This document shows, in pieces, positions 29,353 to 40,254 of a stretch of 64,000 bases of DNA. Origin of the DNA: Lepidostoma basale (lineage: Eukaryota; Arthropoda; Insecta; Trichoptera; Lepidostomatidae); NCBI GenBank assembly GCA_022606425.2, contig JAHDVF020000883.1:930001-994000 (forward strand), given 5' to 3'. A model generated the notes under the pieces. It worked only from the letters and a program-made list of their open reading frames with translations, did no database searches and had not been told where the DNA came from. Position numbers and translations under genes: made by a program. Each line of letters begins with the position of its first letter. Position 1 is the first letter of the stretch.

Positions 29353-31104
29353 ATGGTTGAAATTTCGACTTCAATTTGTCGTATTTGTTTATTGGACTGC
29401 ATCAAGTGTGTAGGATTGTTCCAAGAAGATCATTTAAAATCATACAGCGATTTGATAAAAGAGTACACGGGCTTTGAAATCGTCCACAAAGATAACCTCC
29501 CTTCAAAAATATGCAATTCTTGTCTGGCGGAGCTGACCGTAGTTATTAAATTCGTATCCAAAGTGAGAATTTCTTACGAGCGTTTTAAAAATATTATTTC
29601 GAACGAGATTTCCAGTAATTATGGTGGCTCTTTAAAATATGAAGACGAAGAGGATTTGCCGTTGAGTCTGATAAGTTCGCGCGTTTGTGACCAAATAAAA
29701 ACTGTCGAAGAGCTAAGTTTGCTAGAAAATATTAAGCAGGAAGGATCCGAGTTCCAAGATGACGAAATTTCTCTTAATAACATCATTAATTGCGATTCGT
29801 ACGACTTATTTCGTGCGAGTGAATGCAACTTTTCATCGCAAACCAAAAATTCGGAAAATAAGAAAACCCCTATTGAATTCGAGTTAGCGAAATGTAAAAC
29901 ACAAAAATCTTACGCATTAAACGGTGGATTAAGAAAATATAAGGTTAAGAATAAAACAAAGTGCGAACGAAAAGTTAAATTTATTGTTTTGAAGTCGAAA
30001 GATCATGGATTGAAAAAAGATATGTTGAAATGTTTGGTTTGTGGGGTTTTAGTTCAAAATAAGTCAGCCTCGATCGTGCATATGCGAAAACATACGGGCG
30101 AACAGCCACACAAGTGTAAATTCTGCTATAAACGATTCACACAGTCAGGAACGCTTAATTCTCATATAAAAAAATCGCATCCAAACGAATGGAGCGACGT
30201 TATGAAATCGTTGAAAGATGAAAGTTCAAAAGAAATCAAGGATACGTGCGTCAAATATAGAAGCGAGATCGAAGGTGGCGTTGTGTGCGATTATTGCGGT
30301 AAAAAATTTAAACGAAAAGGCACTCTCGTGATACATCTAAGGACGCACACAATGGAAAAACCTTACAGCTGTACGTATTGCGCTCGGAGCTTTCCGCAAA
30401 CTTCGTCACTCACGGACCACGTTAGAACCCAGCACACAAAAGAAAAACCTTACTTTTGCCACGTTTGCGGGAAGCCGTTTGCGTCACGCACGAACTTTCG
30501 CGTGCACCTGATCTCGCACGTAGACGAGAAGCGATTCAAATGCAAGATGTGTGACGCGGTCGTCAAGACGAAAGAAAATCTAAGACGCCACGTCGTCGCA
30601 ACGCACTCGACGAAAAACAAAATCTGTCACATCTGCGGATCGGCTTTCGCGTTGACGTACTACCTCAATCAACACATCAAAACGAGGCATTCAAACAAGA
30701 AGAAAGATTTAAATTTCGCCGGGAGATCTTACGGCCGGCGTACGAGTAGTGTTGTTATGCAATGCGAGATTTGTAAGAAGCCGTTTTCGAATTTGGAACG
30801 GCACATGAAACGGCATACCGGCGATCAACCGTTTGGCTGCGACTTTTGTCACAAGAGGTTCTTCCAGCGTAAGCATCTTCACCGTCATGTCAAGAAGCAT
30901 CAGAACGAAAGTGTGAACTTTGCCTGTACCTTTGATGGGTGTAACTCGGCTTTTTCTAAAAACACAATGTTGAATTATCACATTTCCCGTTTCCATACAA
31001 AGATTGCGACATTTGTTTGTGATTTTTGTCCCCGCAGTTATTATAGAAATTCTGATCTCCGCAGACATGTTGTGGCCAATCATGAAGCAAAGCAAGAATC
31101 ATAA
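29353..31104 (+). CDS. ZAD-C2H2 zinc-finger protein (probable DNA-binding transcription factor), 583 aa
   Basis: The start is the ATG at 29353 (MVEISTSICRIC); an upstream in-frame TTG is not needed. Residues about 7-80 are a ZAD, a protein-protein dimerisation domain of arthropod zinc-finger proteins, with its four metal ligands visible as C9, C12, C54 and C57. Residues about 85-220 are an acidic, then basic linker. From about residue 225 to the end there are 11 C2H2 fingers, several joined by TGEQPHK- or EKPY-type linkers. Finger 8 (CEICKKPFSNLERHMKRH) is short: nine residues between the second Cys and first His instead of twelve. The frame has no introns. It likely acts in the nucleus; the target is unknown. 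The gene is divergent from IWS1. A Tigger-like element starts 86 bp after the stop and may supply its 3' UTR. Confidence 0.92.
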   Translation: MVEISTSICRICLLDCIKCVGLFQEDHLKSYSDLIKEYTGFEIVHKDNLPSKICNSCLAELTVVIKFVSKVRISYERFKNIISNEISSNYGGSLKYEDEEDLPLSLISSRVCDQIKTVEELSLLENIKQEGSEFQDDEISLNNIINCDSYDLFRASECNFSSQTKNSENKKTPIEFELAKCKTQKSYALNGGLRKYKVKNKTKCERKVKFIVLKSKDHGLKKDMLKCLVCGVLVQNKSASIVHMRKHTGEQPHKCKFCYKRFTQSGTLNSHIKKSHPNEWSDVMKSLKDESSKEIKDTCVKYRSEIEGGVVCDYCGKKFKRKGTLVIHLRTHTMEKPYSCTYCARSFPQTSSLTDHVRTQHTKEKPYFCHVCGKPFASRTNFRVHLISHVDEKRFKCKMCDAVVKTKENLRRHVVATHSTKNKICHICGSAFALTYYLNQHIKTRHSNKKKDLNFAGRSYGRRTSSVVMQCEICKKPFSNLERHMKRHTGDQPFGCDFCHKRFFQRKHLHRHVKKHQNESVNFACTFDGCNSAFSKNTMLNYHISRFHTKIATFVCDFCPRSYYRNSDLRRHVVANHEAKQES

Positions 31105-31190
31105 AACACTTGTCTGTCATTTTTGTACGATTCTTTTTTATTTTATTTATTTGAACCCAATTACTGTATACAATTTGTTTTTAGCTAATA

Positions 31191-33086
31191 CTGTAGAACG
31201 TCGTTTATCCGGACATCAGTTAACCGGAATGACAATTATCCGGACAAGCCGAGATGATGAAGTGTTCTGTACCGTGATCTACGCTATCATGGTTTTAAGA
31301 ACAAGAGGAAAGCAGCTCAGGTATGCCGTGAGCCGGATGCAAGTGTGTCGCGGCCAAATATATAAAGGGGCATCAGATTTTTCCGAATAAGCTAAAAAAA
31401 AATTGCCATCGCAGATTTCTACTGGCCGGAAATCGCTGGCGACCTCCATTTTATTTTTAGCTCATCAGCGACGGCCAGTAGAATTTGTGAAAATAGGACG
31501 TTCGATTGTAGATTCAACTAAAAAAAATTGAAGTGCTTCTCAACATTGTAGCATATACGAGGTCTGTTCAAAAAGTATCGCGATATTTGTGTTTTTTCAA
31601 AAATTATTTATATATTCATGAATTTCTATTTTGTCCCCTTCAAAGTGATCCCAACCAGATATTATACACTTGTGCCAACGTTTTTTTCAATCCTCGAAGC
31701 ACCCCAAAAAATCATTTTTTGTGATCTTGTTCAGCTCCTCCTTCGATGCCGTCTTTATCTCCTCAATCGTAGCCTAGCGTCGTCCTTTCATGGGCCTCTT
31801 CAGTTTCGGGAACAAGAAAAAGTCACAGGGGGTCAGATCTGGGGAATACGGTGGCTGCGGCATTATTGGTGTGTTGTTTTGGCCAAAAATTCGCGCACAA
31901 GCAGATGCGAAATTGAGCAATTTTGGTACGAATTTCGCGGCGACCGATCTCATGCCCAAATCATTGGTAAAAATCAAATGGCACGAGCCAAGCGATATGT
32001 TTAAGTCCTCAGCAACTTCTCTAGCGGTGATTCGACGATTGGCCAATACTATGTTATTCACTTCATCAATGTTTTCGTCTGTTGTTGACGTGCTCGGGCG
32101 TCCGGCAGGCTCTTTTTGTTCACATCTTCTCGGTCCTCTGAGAACATTTTGTACCACCGATAAACGTTGCTTTGGTCCAAGATAGCTTCACCATATGCCA
32201 CAGTCAACATTCGGAATGCGTCCGGGGACTTAATTTTGTTTTTCACTCAAAATTTGATACAGATTCTTTGATCCATTTTTTTGGAGTGGGCAAAAATCGA
32301 AGACGAGCCAAAACACGTGCAAGCAAAGTGGCTCTCAAAAATTAACTGAACATTCAAACTGGCCGAACTTATCGGCATAAGTGAGAGACATGAGTACCAA
32401 CATAACGCCACAAAAAAATCAAAAATCGAATATACGTAACCGGCGGAAATTCAAAATTCGCGATACTTTTTGAACATACCTCGTATACATCTTCCAAAAA
32501 TTTGTTAGATGTGGTGGTCGTAAGAAGGGCGGAATGGGGAATGTTGTTAACATAAAGCGATCGCTTAATCCAACCAATGACAGGTCATAAGCCTTGTACG
32601 CGCCTCGACCACCATATTCTGTTCCCAGAAAACAATTTACATTTTCGTCTCTATTGAGATACAATTAATCCTTATAAAATAAAAAGTCGCTGCCGATTCG
32701 ATTTCCACTAGCCGGAAGTCGCTGATGAGCTAAAAAAAAGGTCATCAGCGTCTCCTGAGCTCATTTACGGTCACGTTCAGACTGGATTTTAGCATTTTTA
32801 GGTGTGCCGCAGAATTCTAGAAAGAACTTATGTGTGCCATAGGTGAGAAAACTTTGCGGAGCACTGCTGTAGAGTTATATAACCTTTTTTGTGTACATGC
32901 ACTACATACATTCTTGTTTTTGCTGTAAACTTTTTAATTTCGTAATCAATAAATGAGCAGAGGAAAAAAAATCGATTTATATCTTATTTTGCTAAAAGAA
33001 TTAGTGCCTGTTTGATTATCTGGAAAATCAGTATCGGAATACCACACCTCTGGTCCCAATTAGTCCGGATTAACGACGTTCTACTG
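31191..33086. mobile_element. Tigger/pogo-like element with nested insertions
   Basis: The left end is TA then CTGTAGAACGTCGTTTATCC; the right end in reverse complement is TA then CAGTAGAACGTCGTTAATCC. TA flanks both. No transposase is seen. Inside lie a partial GACGAAGA repeat (31505-31557 plus 32484-32690), a mariner inside that (31558-32483), and short inverted segments around ACTGGCCGGAAATCGCTGGC (31420) and GACGGCCAGTAGAATTTG (31470). The first of the three layers to arrive was the Tigger-like element. Confidence 0.78.
31558..32483 (-). mobile_element. Mariner element with a broken transposase (926 bp)
   Basis: Ends CGAGGTCTGTTCAAAAAGTA and its mirror (one mismatch, GAACATACC) flanked by TA. 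On the minus strand the transposase begins with a decayed MDQRICIKF and continues KNKIKSPDAFRMLTVAYGEA, the helix-turn-helix region, then VNNIVLANRRITAREVAEDL and LLNFASACARIFGQNN, and finally MPQPPYSPDLTPCDFFLFPK, which holds the last Asp of the DD34D triad. The segment bearing the first two catalytic Asp residues is deleted, and there are frameshifts. Same family as 9576-10058. It landed in a GACGAAGA repeat. Confidence 0.88.
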
Positions 33087-33420
33087 TATATTGATCCAGA
33101 CCAAAGAAAGTGTGACAATCACACTGTCACATTTTAATATTTTATGTACAATAAAAAAACGGCTGTTACTATTAAATTATGTTATGAATAAATAAATGTC
33201 CAAAATTATTAATAAATATATTTTTGATTTGATTCGTTTCATTTCTAATTTATCCAGTTTTCTCTCCCATCCCACACTCTGTCACCATTTTATAATAGGC
33301 CATTAAATCATGTACCATATTTTGCTTTGTTTTGTGAGATTGGGATATAGAAGTGGATTGAAAAACTGGATTAAATGTGGCCTAGATACCCTTTTGCTTA
33401 TTTTTCTGGAATGGTGCATT
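33087..33420. other. AT-rich sequence, nothing recognised
   Basis: Contains AATAAA-like motifs on the plus strand near 33150 and 33190 that could serve a transcript reading from the zinc-finger gene, but no gene. Confidence 0.25.
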
Positions 33421-33535
33421 CTCCAGCTAATGTAAGTCCTGCGTGGATGGGGCGTGCGCCTAGGGATTGTTTGAGCGAAGCTGTCGAAGGGGTGCCGCCG
33501 CGTCCTATAACAGCTCCAGGTAAGGGGCGGGTAAC
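33420..33535. repeat. Diverged copy of the GCTGCGTCCT repeat
   Basis: GTAAGTCCTGCGTGGATGGG, GAAGGGGTGCCGCCGCGTCC and TATAACAGCTCCAGGTAA resemble the right half of 10138-10245. Confidence 0.45.
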
Positions 33536-33669
33536 CTTCTATGTCTTTATTTAACTGTTAATTTGTTCATTTGCATATGTATTAACAATCGCTGTATGTT
33601 ACCCTACAATAAATAAATATATACACTTTTTTAATGTCCTCGGTAAACCATAGACTACCACTATGGTGA

Positions 33670-33830
33670 ATGCATGTTCTTCTTCTTCTCAGTGCTACAT
33701 TCCGATGCGGGATTTGGTCTCCTCCGCAAGAGTCCTCCTCTGGCTTCTGTCCCTGGCCATCTCTCTCCATCCTCCAGGTCTTTCCAGTTTCCTCTAATCG
33801 CTGGTCCTAATGTTGCCTAAGTCTTTATTA
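33670..33830 (-). mobile_element. LINE 3' fragment
   Basis: On the minus strand a frame reads MERDGQGQKPEEDSCGGDQI and ends HRNVALRR. The sequence order (W..E.M.RDRQ..) resembles LINE C-terminal ends, but it is short. Confidence 0.35.
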
Positions 33831-33998
33831 ATAATGAAAAAAAAAAAAATTGAAAATAATCTTTTTAACCTCTCTACCTGCGGGTAACTTTCCGAGAAAT
33901 GTGCTAAAAAAAAACACCGTTTTAATTAATTTAATTTAATTACTTACTTAGACTGTTACTTCGCCCTGTATGACATTCCAGTATCATTTCGAGAAAGC

Positions 33999-34500
33999 TC
34001 AAGCTCCAAATATTCAGCAGGAGCGTTAAAGGCATACTGCTGTACGGATGTGAGACTTGGAAATCTACTGCGGACGTTATTGGAAAACTCCAGGTGTTTA
34101 TAAATAGGTGCTTTCGTTCAATATTCAAGATCTATTGGCTCCAAAAAGTGTCAAATGCCGTTCTTTGGACCATGCCAGGTGAAAAGCCAATTAGAGAACA
34201 AGTTGCTAAACGCAAATGGCAGTGGATAGTCATACTCTGAGACGGAACCCAGCCTGCATCGCTTGGGGCCCGCTAGACTGGTCCCCTATGGGGGGAAAGA
34301 GGAAGCGAGGCAGACCTAGAGCCACCTGGAGAAGAGCCCTGCAGGAAGTGGTTAAAGCAGCAGGCCTCACTTGGGATGATGTTAGGCATCAGGCATGTGA
34401 TAGAGTCGGGTGGCGAAGGTTCCTTGAGGCCCTCTTCTTCTTTTTTGTCCTGTCACACCACGGAGGTGTGACAAGACAAAAAAGAAGAAGAAGACTTCGA
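33999..34500 (+). mobile_element. LINE fragment, group G5, with a 3' hairpin
   Basis: Frames read VKGILLYGCETWKSTADVIG, RCFRSIFKIYWLQKVSNAVL, REQVAKRKWQWIV and, in another frame, KRKRGRPRATWRRALQEVVK and WDDVRHQACDRVGWRRFLEA. This is a LINE C-terminal region. At the end (about 34433-34492) CTTTTTTGTCCTGTCACACC and its near-perfect reverse complement form a hairpin of roughly 25 bp per arm. A reversed relative of this 3' end is at 53195-53420. Confidence 0.65.
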
Positions 34501-34595
34501 TAGCCGTTGTCGTAAACTGCTGGACATAGGTCTGTAAAACTATCATACTTGTGAAGACTTACAAATACTCAAGTGTTGTTGGCACACTAGCAGGG

Positions 34596-35134
34596 GTAGT
34601 CAGAAGGGGTAGGCAGAAAGAATGGACTGCCACACTTTTCTTTCCTGACATATTTCTCTCGCTTCCTCAACATCCATACATCGTGTCATGCACGCGCGTC
34701 GATTTCTCTGACTCCTCACATGGCCGACATTCAATATTTGATTTATTTGATCGTGCCACGTTTTCCTCGGTCTTCCTCTATTTCTGGTTCCATTTACATC
34801 ATTAACATATAATTTTTTTACCATTCTTTCTTCATTCATTCTTTCCATATGTCCAAACCATCTTAATGATCCTTTCATTATTTTGTTCATGACACCATCA
34901 TTCGCACCGCATTCACTTCTTATATTTTCATTCGGCACTCTATCATACACAGAGTATCCACACATTCTTCTAAGAGATCTCATTTCAACTGCATTTATTC
35001 TACTTTGATCCTTCTTTTGCCAGTTCCATGCTTCGCTTCCATACATAAGGGTCAATAGAAGAACACCATTGTGCACTGCCATTCTAGCTTTTTTGGATAG
35101 GTTTTTGTTTGCGATTACAACTTTAAGTGCACCA
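34596..35134 (-). mobile_element. RTE-like LINE, subgroup B, 3' portion
   Basis: A single frame (35082-34600, 160 codons) runs [74 protein letters not shown] and stops at SAYPF where the 3' end is cut off; the usual GETA end and TTAG tail are missing. Confidence 0.8.
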
Positions 35135-35144
35135 TTATATTGTG

Positions 35145-35575
35145 ATAATTAACAAAGAATGATTAAATGTTATAAATGGTCTGTTCTATTACTCGTATAT
35201 GGCTGCGAAACCTGGACTCGAGTGAATGTAATGAACCAGTTGGAAGCATTTGAGATGTGGATATAGCTCAGAATGCTCTGTATACCGTGGACCGATAAGG
35301 TCAGTAATGCAGACGTACTGCAGAGTTGTTGTCAAGTGTGAAAATAAGAAAGGTCATGTGCTAAGGGGAGAAAAATACCACCTCCTTCGACTGATAATAA
35401 TGGGTAAAGTGGAGGGACGTCGGGAGTTGGTAGAAGGCAGCTGTCCTGGCTGCGGAACATCAATGAGTGGACAGGAATAACAAGAGTTCAGAACCTGTTC
35501 CAAGTGGCACAGGATAGAGATGCCTTTGCTGTAGTGATCGCCAGCGTCGGGGGGACCTGACATGGCACAAGAAGA
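35145..35575 (+). mobile_element. LINE fragment, group G4
   Basis: Broken frames match 50580-51060: KCYKWSVLLLVYGCET, then GHVLRGEKYHLLRLIIMGKV, RREL..GSCPGC and VQNLFQVAQDRDAFAVVIAS, ending VGGT before a stop. Confidence 0.6.
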
Positions 35576-35588
35576 GAAGAATTAATAC

Positions 35589-35752
35589 GAATGAAAACAT
35601 CAGTTTTCTAGAAGTTTTATTATATTTTATGGGAATGCCATGTTTCGCGCTTCTAAGGCATATTAAATTTCATATGATAATGCCTTAGAAGGGCGAGACA
35701 TGTCATTCCCATAAAATATAATAAAACTTCTAGAAAACTGACGTTTTCATTC
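35589..35752. mobile_element. Penelope-associated foldback hairpin, hammerhead-like loop
   Basis: Arms of about 75 bp (35589-35664 and 35679-35752) are nearly perfect inverted copies, opening GAATGAAAACATCAGTTTTC. The tips contain, on both strands, a tract of the form ATGCCTTAGAAG..GCGAAACATG. The same structure occurs at 63096-63279, beside a Penelope-type GIY-YIG relic, and in broken form at 53965-54400. Confidence 0.7.
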
Positions 35753-36125
35753 ATAATAATTATTTATTATGGAGTTTTACATCATTGTTCAAGAAACAAT
35801 ATATTATACCATGGTAATTTATGAATGCGGTGCAAATGAAAGTGTTATATATAATAAAAGGATTATTTTTTTATTGATTTAATTAAATCTCTTGGTTGAG
35901 GATATATTTTTTTTTTTATTTGACAGGAACGCCACAAGGGCTTTACAAAAAATAACATACTTAGATTCAGAGTAGTGGCGACTAATATATGTATACATAT
36001 AAACAGGGAACAAACATATGATGGGGACATACAAACTGGCAGAATGGCATGGCAAAATACAAAAAATAAAGTGCAAAAAATATAGAAATACAAACAATGT
36101 TAAAAAATACAAGAAATACAAAAAA
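35753..36125. other. AT-rich spacer, minor RTE traces
   Basis: ATGAATGCGGTGCAAATGAA and GTGTTATATATAATAAAAGG near 35823 recall the RTE tract [13 protein letters not shown], too short to annotate separately. Nothing else recognised. Confidence 0.3.
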
Positions 36126-36129
36126 AGGA

Positions 36130-36860
36130 ACAACTCTCTCTCTCTGGTTTCAATCCTGGGATTGGTTTGCAGCAATTTCCTCTATTCTTCTCTTCCATTC
36201 TTCCCTGTCTTGTGCGGCTCTTTTGAAATGTGCATATGATGAGCAGCGCACGTCCACCAACAGGTCCTCCAGGTACTCTTGGCGTGGGCGTCCCCTAGAG
36301 TTTGTCCCCTCGGTCCTGCCCTCCATTATGGCATGCAAGAGGCCTTCTTGTCGTATTACATGGCCGATCCATCTTGCACGCCTTTCGGACAAGGTCCTGA
36401 GCAGGTGACTTCCTCCTTCGATTCTTTGGAGAACTTCCTCATTTGTAATGTGGTCTCTCCAGGAAATTCCTAATAGTCTTCTATAGGACCACATTTCAAA
36501 AGCCTCAAGTCTCCGTTTATCTCTTTCGGATAGGCACCATGTCTCGCAGCCGTACATCAAGATACTCCGTACATAGGTCTTGATGAGGAGTATTCTCAGT
36601 TTTAGGTCTATATTATTTTCCACCTTTAAATGCAAGCCTAGCCTGATGTGTACGGCGGTCGACCTCGCTCTTAGACTGACCGTCCCATGTTATTTTGCTC
36701 CCGAGGTAGACAAACTCCTTGGTGTTCTTTAGTGGAACTCCTGACATCACTACTCTCATCTGATGTTGCGTTCGGCCTACAGTCAGCAGCTTTGTTTTGT
36801 CTTTATTTATCTTCATGTTGTAATTATTTTGAAGAATGCTTTGCATAGTTGTTAAGGCCT
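36130..36860 (-). mobile_element. LINE fragment, group G1, best copy
   Basis: Two frames cover it. 36846-36613: MQSILQNNYNMKINKDKTKL, then VPLKNTKEFVYLGSKITWDG, the segment after the RT palm. 36635-36150: LRILLIKTYVRSILMYGCET, CLSERDKRRLEAFEMWSYRR, RRARWIGHVIRQEGLLHAIM, RGRPRQEYLEDLLVDV, ending EEIAANQSQD. One frameshift separates them. The catalytic YADD region is truncated away. It helps define the shorter copy at 944-1438. Confidence 0.75.
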
Positions 36861-36892
36861 CAACAAAATAACTTACATTTATTACTTTGAAT

Positions 36893-37243
36893 TTAATTTT
36901 CTTTCAGGCGTTTTGTAATGGCTTTCAGGCGTTTCGAAATGGCTGCTTGCGACACTCCCAATGATCCTGCCAATTCTTTTTGCGTTTGACACGAGTCTTC
37001 AAGCATTGCCTCCAATTCTGCATCGTTGAAAACCTTTTCTCTTCCACCGCCATGGCGGCTTTTGACGTCAAAATCACCGCTCTTGAAGCGTTTAAACCAC
37101 TCTCGGCACGTTCTTTTACTAATAGCGGCCTCACCATAGGTATAAGAGAGCATTCGATGAGCCTCAGCCGCAGATTTCTTCATGTGAAAGAAGAAAATTA
37201 AAACCTCCCGCAAATGACGCGAATTTGGCTCGTAAGCTGACAT
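36893..37243 (-). pseudogene. Mariner transposase N-terminal fragment (helix-turn-helix region)
   Basis: The frame reads PNSRHLREVLIFFFHMKKSA, EAHRMLSYTYGEAAISKRTC, REWFKRFKSGDFDVKSRHGG and ELAGSLGVSQAAISKRLKAI. This is the paired-like DNA-binding domain of a mauritiana-type mariner transposase, a different lineage from the two deletion elements above. The catalytic domain is absent; the frame ends within a repeated KRLK segment. Terminal repeats could not be defined. Confidence 0.75.
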
Positions 37244-37474
37244 TTTTAATTATATAAGAATAACTTTATGATGCAGACACAAATCGATGATGTTTGTTTC
37301 CAAATGTCAAATTTTATTGTATGACATCTACGATCTATTTGTTTTATTCCACCACTTATCGCTACCGCCATCTATTGATAAACGGCGGAAGCAAAGTTGT
37401 ACACCTACTATTATACGGTATCACTTTTAATCACTAAGTAGGTATTTACTTTTATTATAAAAAAATATTTCGTA

Positions 37475-39240
37475 AGAAAAGTGAACGATAGATTGAGTGA
37501 GCGGGATGTAAGTGAGTTGAATATTGACGAAACCTGGAAATATTTAAAGGAAACTTTGTGTGAATCAGCGAAAGAATCGTGTGGTGTGTGTGCACAAGGA
37601 AGAAGGAAAGGGAATGCGTGGTGGAATGATGTAAAGAGTGATGTTAAAGAGAAGAAAGATGCTTGGTTGAATATGCTGTCGATAAATAAGAATGACAGAG
37701 TTAAGTATGAAAGAGCAAAAGATCTGTATAAGGTATGCAAGAAGAGAGTGAAGTCGGTAATGAAAGCGCGGAAAGAAAAGCCGAAGGAGGAAGAAGGGCT
37801 CAAAATGACATACAACTTCCAGGCAAATATAAAAATGTTTTGGAAAGAAGTAAAAAAAAACCCGAAATCCTCCTGATTGCGGATGTGTCAAAGCAATTTT
37901 AGACAACGAGGGAAGAATGTTAACGGAAAGTAAGATCATACAAGAAAGATGGATGGAATATTTTAAGGAAATGTATGGTGGTGATAGGTACTAGCGTGAT
38001 CGAAAGTATAACAACTAGGGCGAGTGCGGGACCTATAAATGATAATATTGAGAAAATAAGTACGAATGAGATGGAAAGATCCGTGAAAGCAATGAAAAGT
38101 GGAAAAGCTGTTGGGTTTGATTGTATTGCAATAGATTTTATTAAAAGCGGTGGCGAAGTGGTTTCTGCATGGTTATGTAAGTTATTTAACCAGTGCTTGG
38201 AGGAGGGATATACGCCGCTAGACTGGAGGAAAGCAGTTATTATGCCCCTGTACAAAGGAAAAGGATCGCGTATGGAATCTGGAAACCACAGAGCTATTAG
38301 TCTTTTGAGTGTCGTTGGTAAAGTCTATGGCAGAATTTCAATAGAAAGAGTAAGAAAATTGACGAGTGACAAAGTTTGGGGTATGCAAGGTGCTTTTATG
38401 AATGGCAGAGGATGAATGGATCAAATTTTTGAACCTCGTACATTGAAAGAGAAGTTTCTGGCCCAAAAACCGCAAACTTTTCTGTGCGTTTGTCGATTTG
38501 CAAAAAACATATGATTACGTTAATAGAGTAAAGTTGTGGAAAATATTGTCTGAATATGGAATAAGTACAAAACTGATCATGGCAATTAAGTCGCTATACA
38601 CGGAAAGCACTGTTAGTGTCAGAGTAAATGAAGATCTTACAGCCTGGTTTGATATCAATAAAGGTGTCAAACGGGGTTGCGTAATGTCCCCGTGGTTATT
38701 TAATCTATATATGGACAAGTGTATGAAAGAACTGAGAGGGTTGGATGTAGGTGCCAAAATGAGCAGAGTGTCAGTAAGCTGTCTCTTGTATGCGGATGAC
38801 GCTGTCCTACTTGCAGACAACGAGCATGTACTACAAGTCCTGGTGAATTGTATGTATGAGGTATACATGCGAAATGATCTGATGATGAATGTTAATAAGT
38901 CCAAGGTAATGATTTTTGAAAAAGAATAAATCATGACAGTCTGCAACATTAGCGTGAATGGTGAAAATTTGGAGCAAGTAGATGAGTTCGTGTATTTAGG
39001 TAGTATGTTTAGAAGAGATGGGCGAGTGGAGAAGGATATTGAAAGAAGGATTGGGGCAGGCAACAAAGTGAATGGTGCACTTAAAGTTGTCACAGCAAAC
39101 AAAAACCTATCCATAAAATCTAGAATGGCAGTGCACAATGGTGTTCTTCTACCGACCCTTATGTATGGAAGCGAAGCATGTAATGTGGCAGTTTTTCTTT
39201 CTGCCTACCCCTTTGAAGAGACGGCGTGAAGGTTAGTTAG
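37475..39240 (+). mobile_element. RTE-like LINE, subgroup B, longest copy, with internal deletion
   Basis: Pieces in order: 37481-37876 (RDVSELNIDETWKYLKETLC, RRKGNAWWNDVKSDVKEKKD, the linker between endonuclease and RT); 37975-38415 (MKSGKAVGFDCIAIDFIKSG, GNHRAISLLSVVGKVYGRIS, RT fingers); 38498-38929 ([36 protein letters not shown], catalytic palm); 38933-39229 ([20 protein letters not shown]). After MYGSEAC a deletion of roughly 400 bp joins directly to FLSAYPFEETA, the last residues of the family. The tail is GGTTAGTTAG. Frameshifts and a stop after NGRG make it dead. The endonuclease domain is missing. Confidence 0.87.
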
Positions 39241-39244
39241 TTTA

Positions 39245-40250
39245 AAAACCATTTAAAAATTCTGATTCTCTTCAATTTGTGAATACTTACAGTATGTTCA
39301 AATTAATTTAATTTCTTTTGTTTTTGAAAATTTGGTTTGGTTCATGTGGTGCTCCTGTTAATTTGGAGATATTTCGCGTATAAGTGAATTGTTTTGGTCA
39401 CTTTAACTGTTGCCGCACTTTATAATAGTTAATTGTGACACGTAATACGTTTGTGCTGTTTTGCTGTTAAAATTAAATTAGTTTTAAAGTTTTTATAAAG
39501 ACTTTTGACAGGTGTAAAAATAAATTTTTCATTTGTTCCAATGACAATTTGAATAATTTCTTCATTATTATTTCAAAGTTCTTGCTGGTTAAGTGCCTAC
39601 TTACAGGTAATTTAAAAAACGGTGGATACGTGAAACATAAATTAAATAAACACAAAAGTCCGGATCGTCCATGTCAACATGTGCAACATCGAAAAAAACA
39701 TTATGTGTTATTACATTATGTGCTAAATTAAAAAAAACGATTCGTGGAACATAAATTAAATAGACAATATGTGCACCATCTAAAAAGAACATTTTGTGTT
39801 AAATTATTTTTGTTTTGTTTTTTTATTTTATATCATTGAATTTTATATTATTTGTTTTAGATTTATTTTGTGGGTGTTGGACGATCGAAGTGTGCGCGGG
39901 AGATGCCTTTTGGTGGCAATGAGGTTCGCAACCCATCACACCGCGTCTCCCGCGGAGCGAAAAGAGAAGGATGGAGTGCCGCATCAGTAAAAGTGTGTCA
40001 GTCCATTCTTTCTGCCTACCCTTAGTTATGTTCAAATATTATAATTGATTCTATTTTTAAACATCTCATATACAAGTTTGCCATAGTCTATAAATATCGG
40101 CAAAACAAGTAAAAAGAAGGTAACATGCTGGAGATGAGAGAACTGGTTTTTGAATCGAAATCAGGGTTGTCAACACCTAAAACTAAAATTCTATCAATCA
40201 TTAGAGAAATATTAAAAAAATATTTAAAATAAAACTTGAATTTGATTTAA
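39245..40250. other. Mostly unrecognised AT-rich sequence; RTE 3' scraps near 39930-40025
   Basis: GCGTCTCCCGCGGAGCGAAA (39943) and TCAGTCCATTCTTTCTGCCT (39999) are scraps of RTE 3' ends in opposite orientations. The rest has no gene, RNA or repeat that I recognise. Confidence 0.35.
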
Positions 40251-40254
40251 TTTT

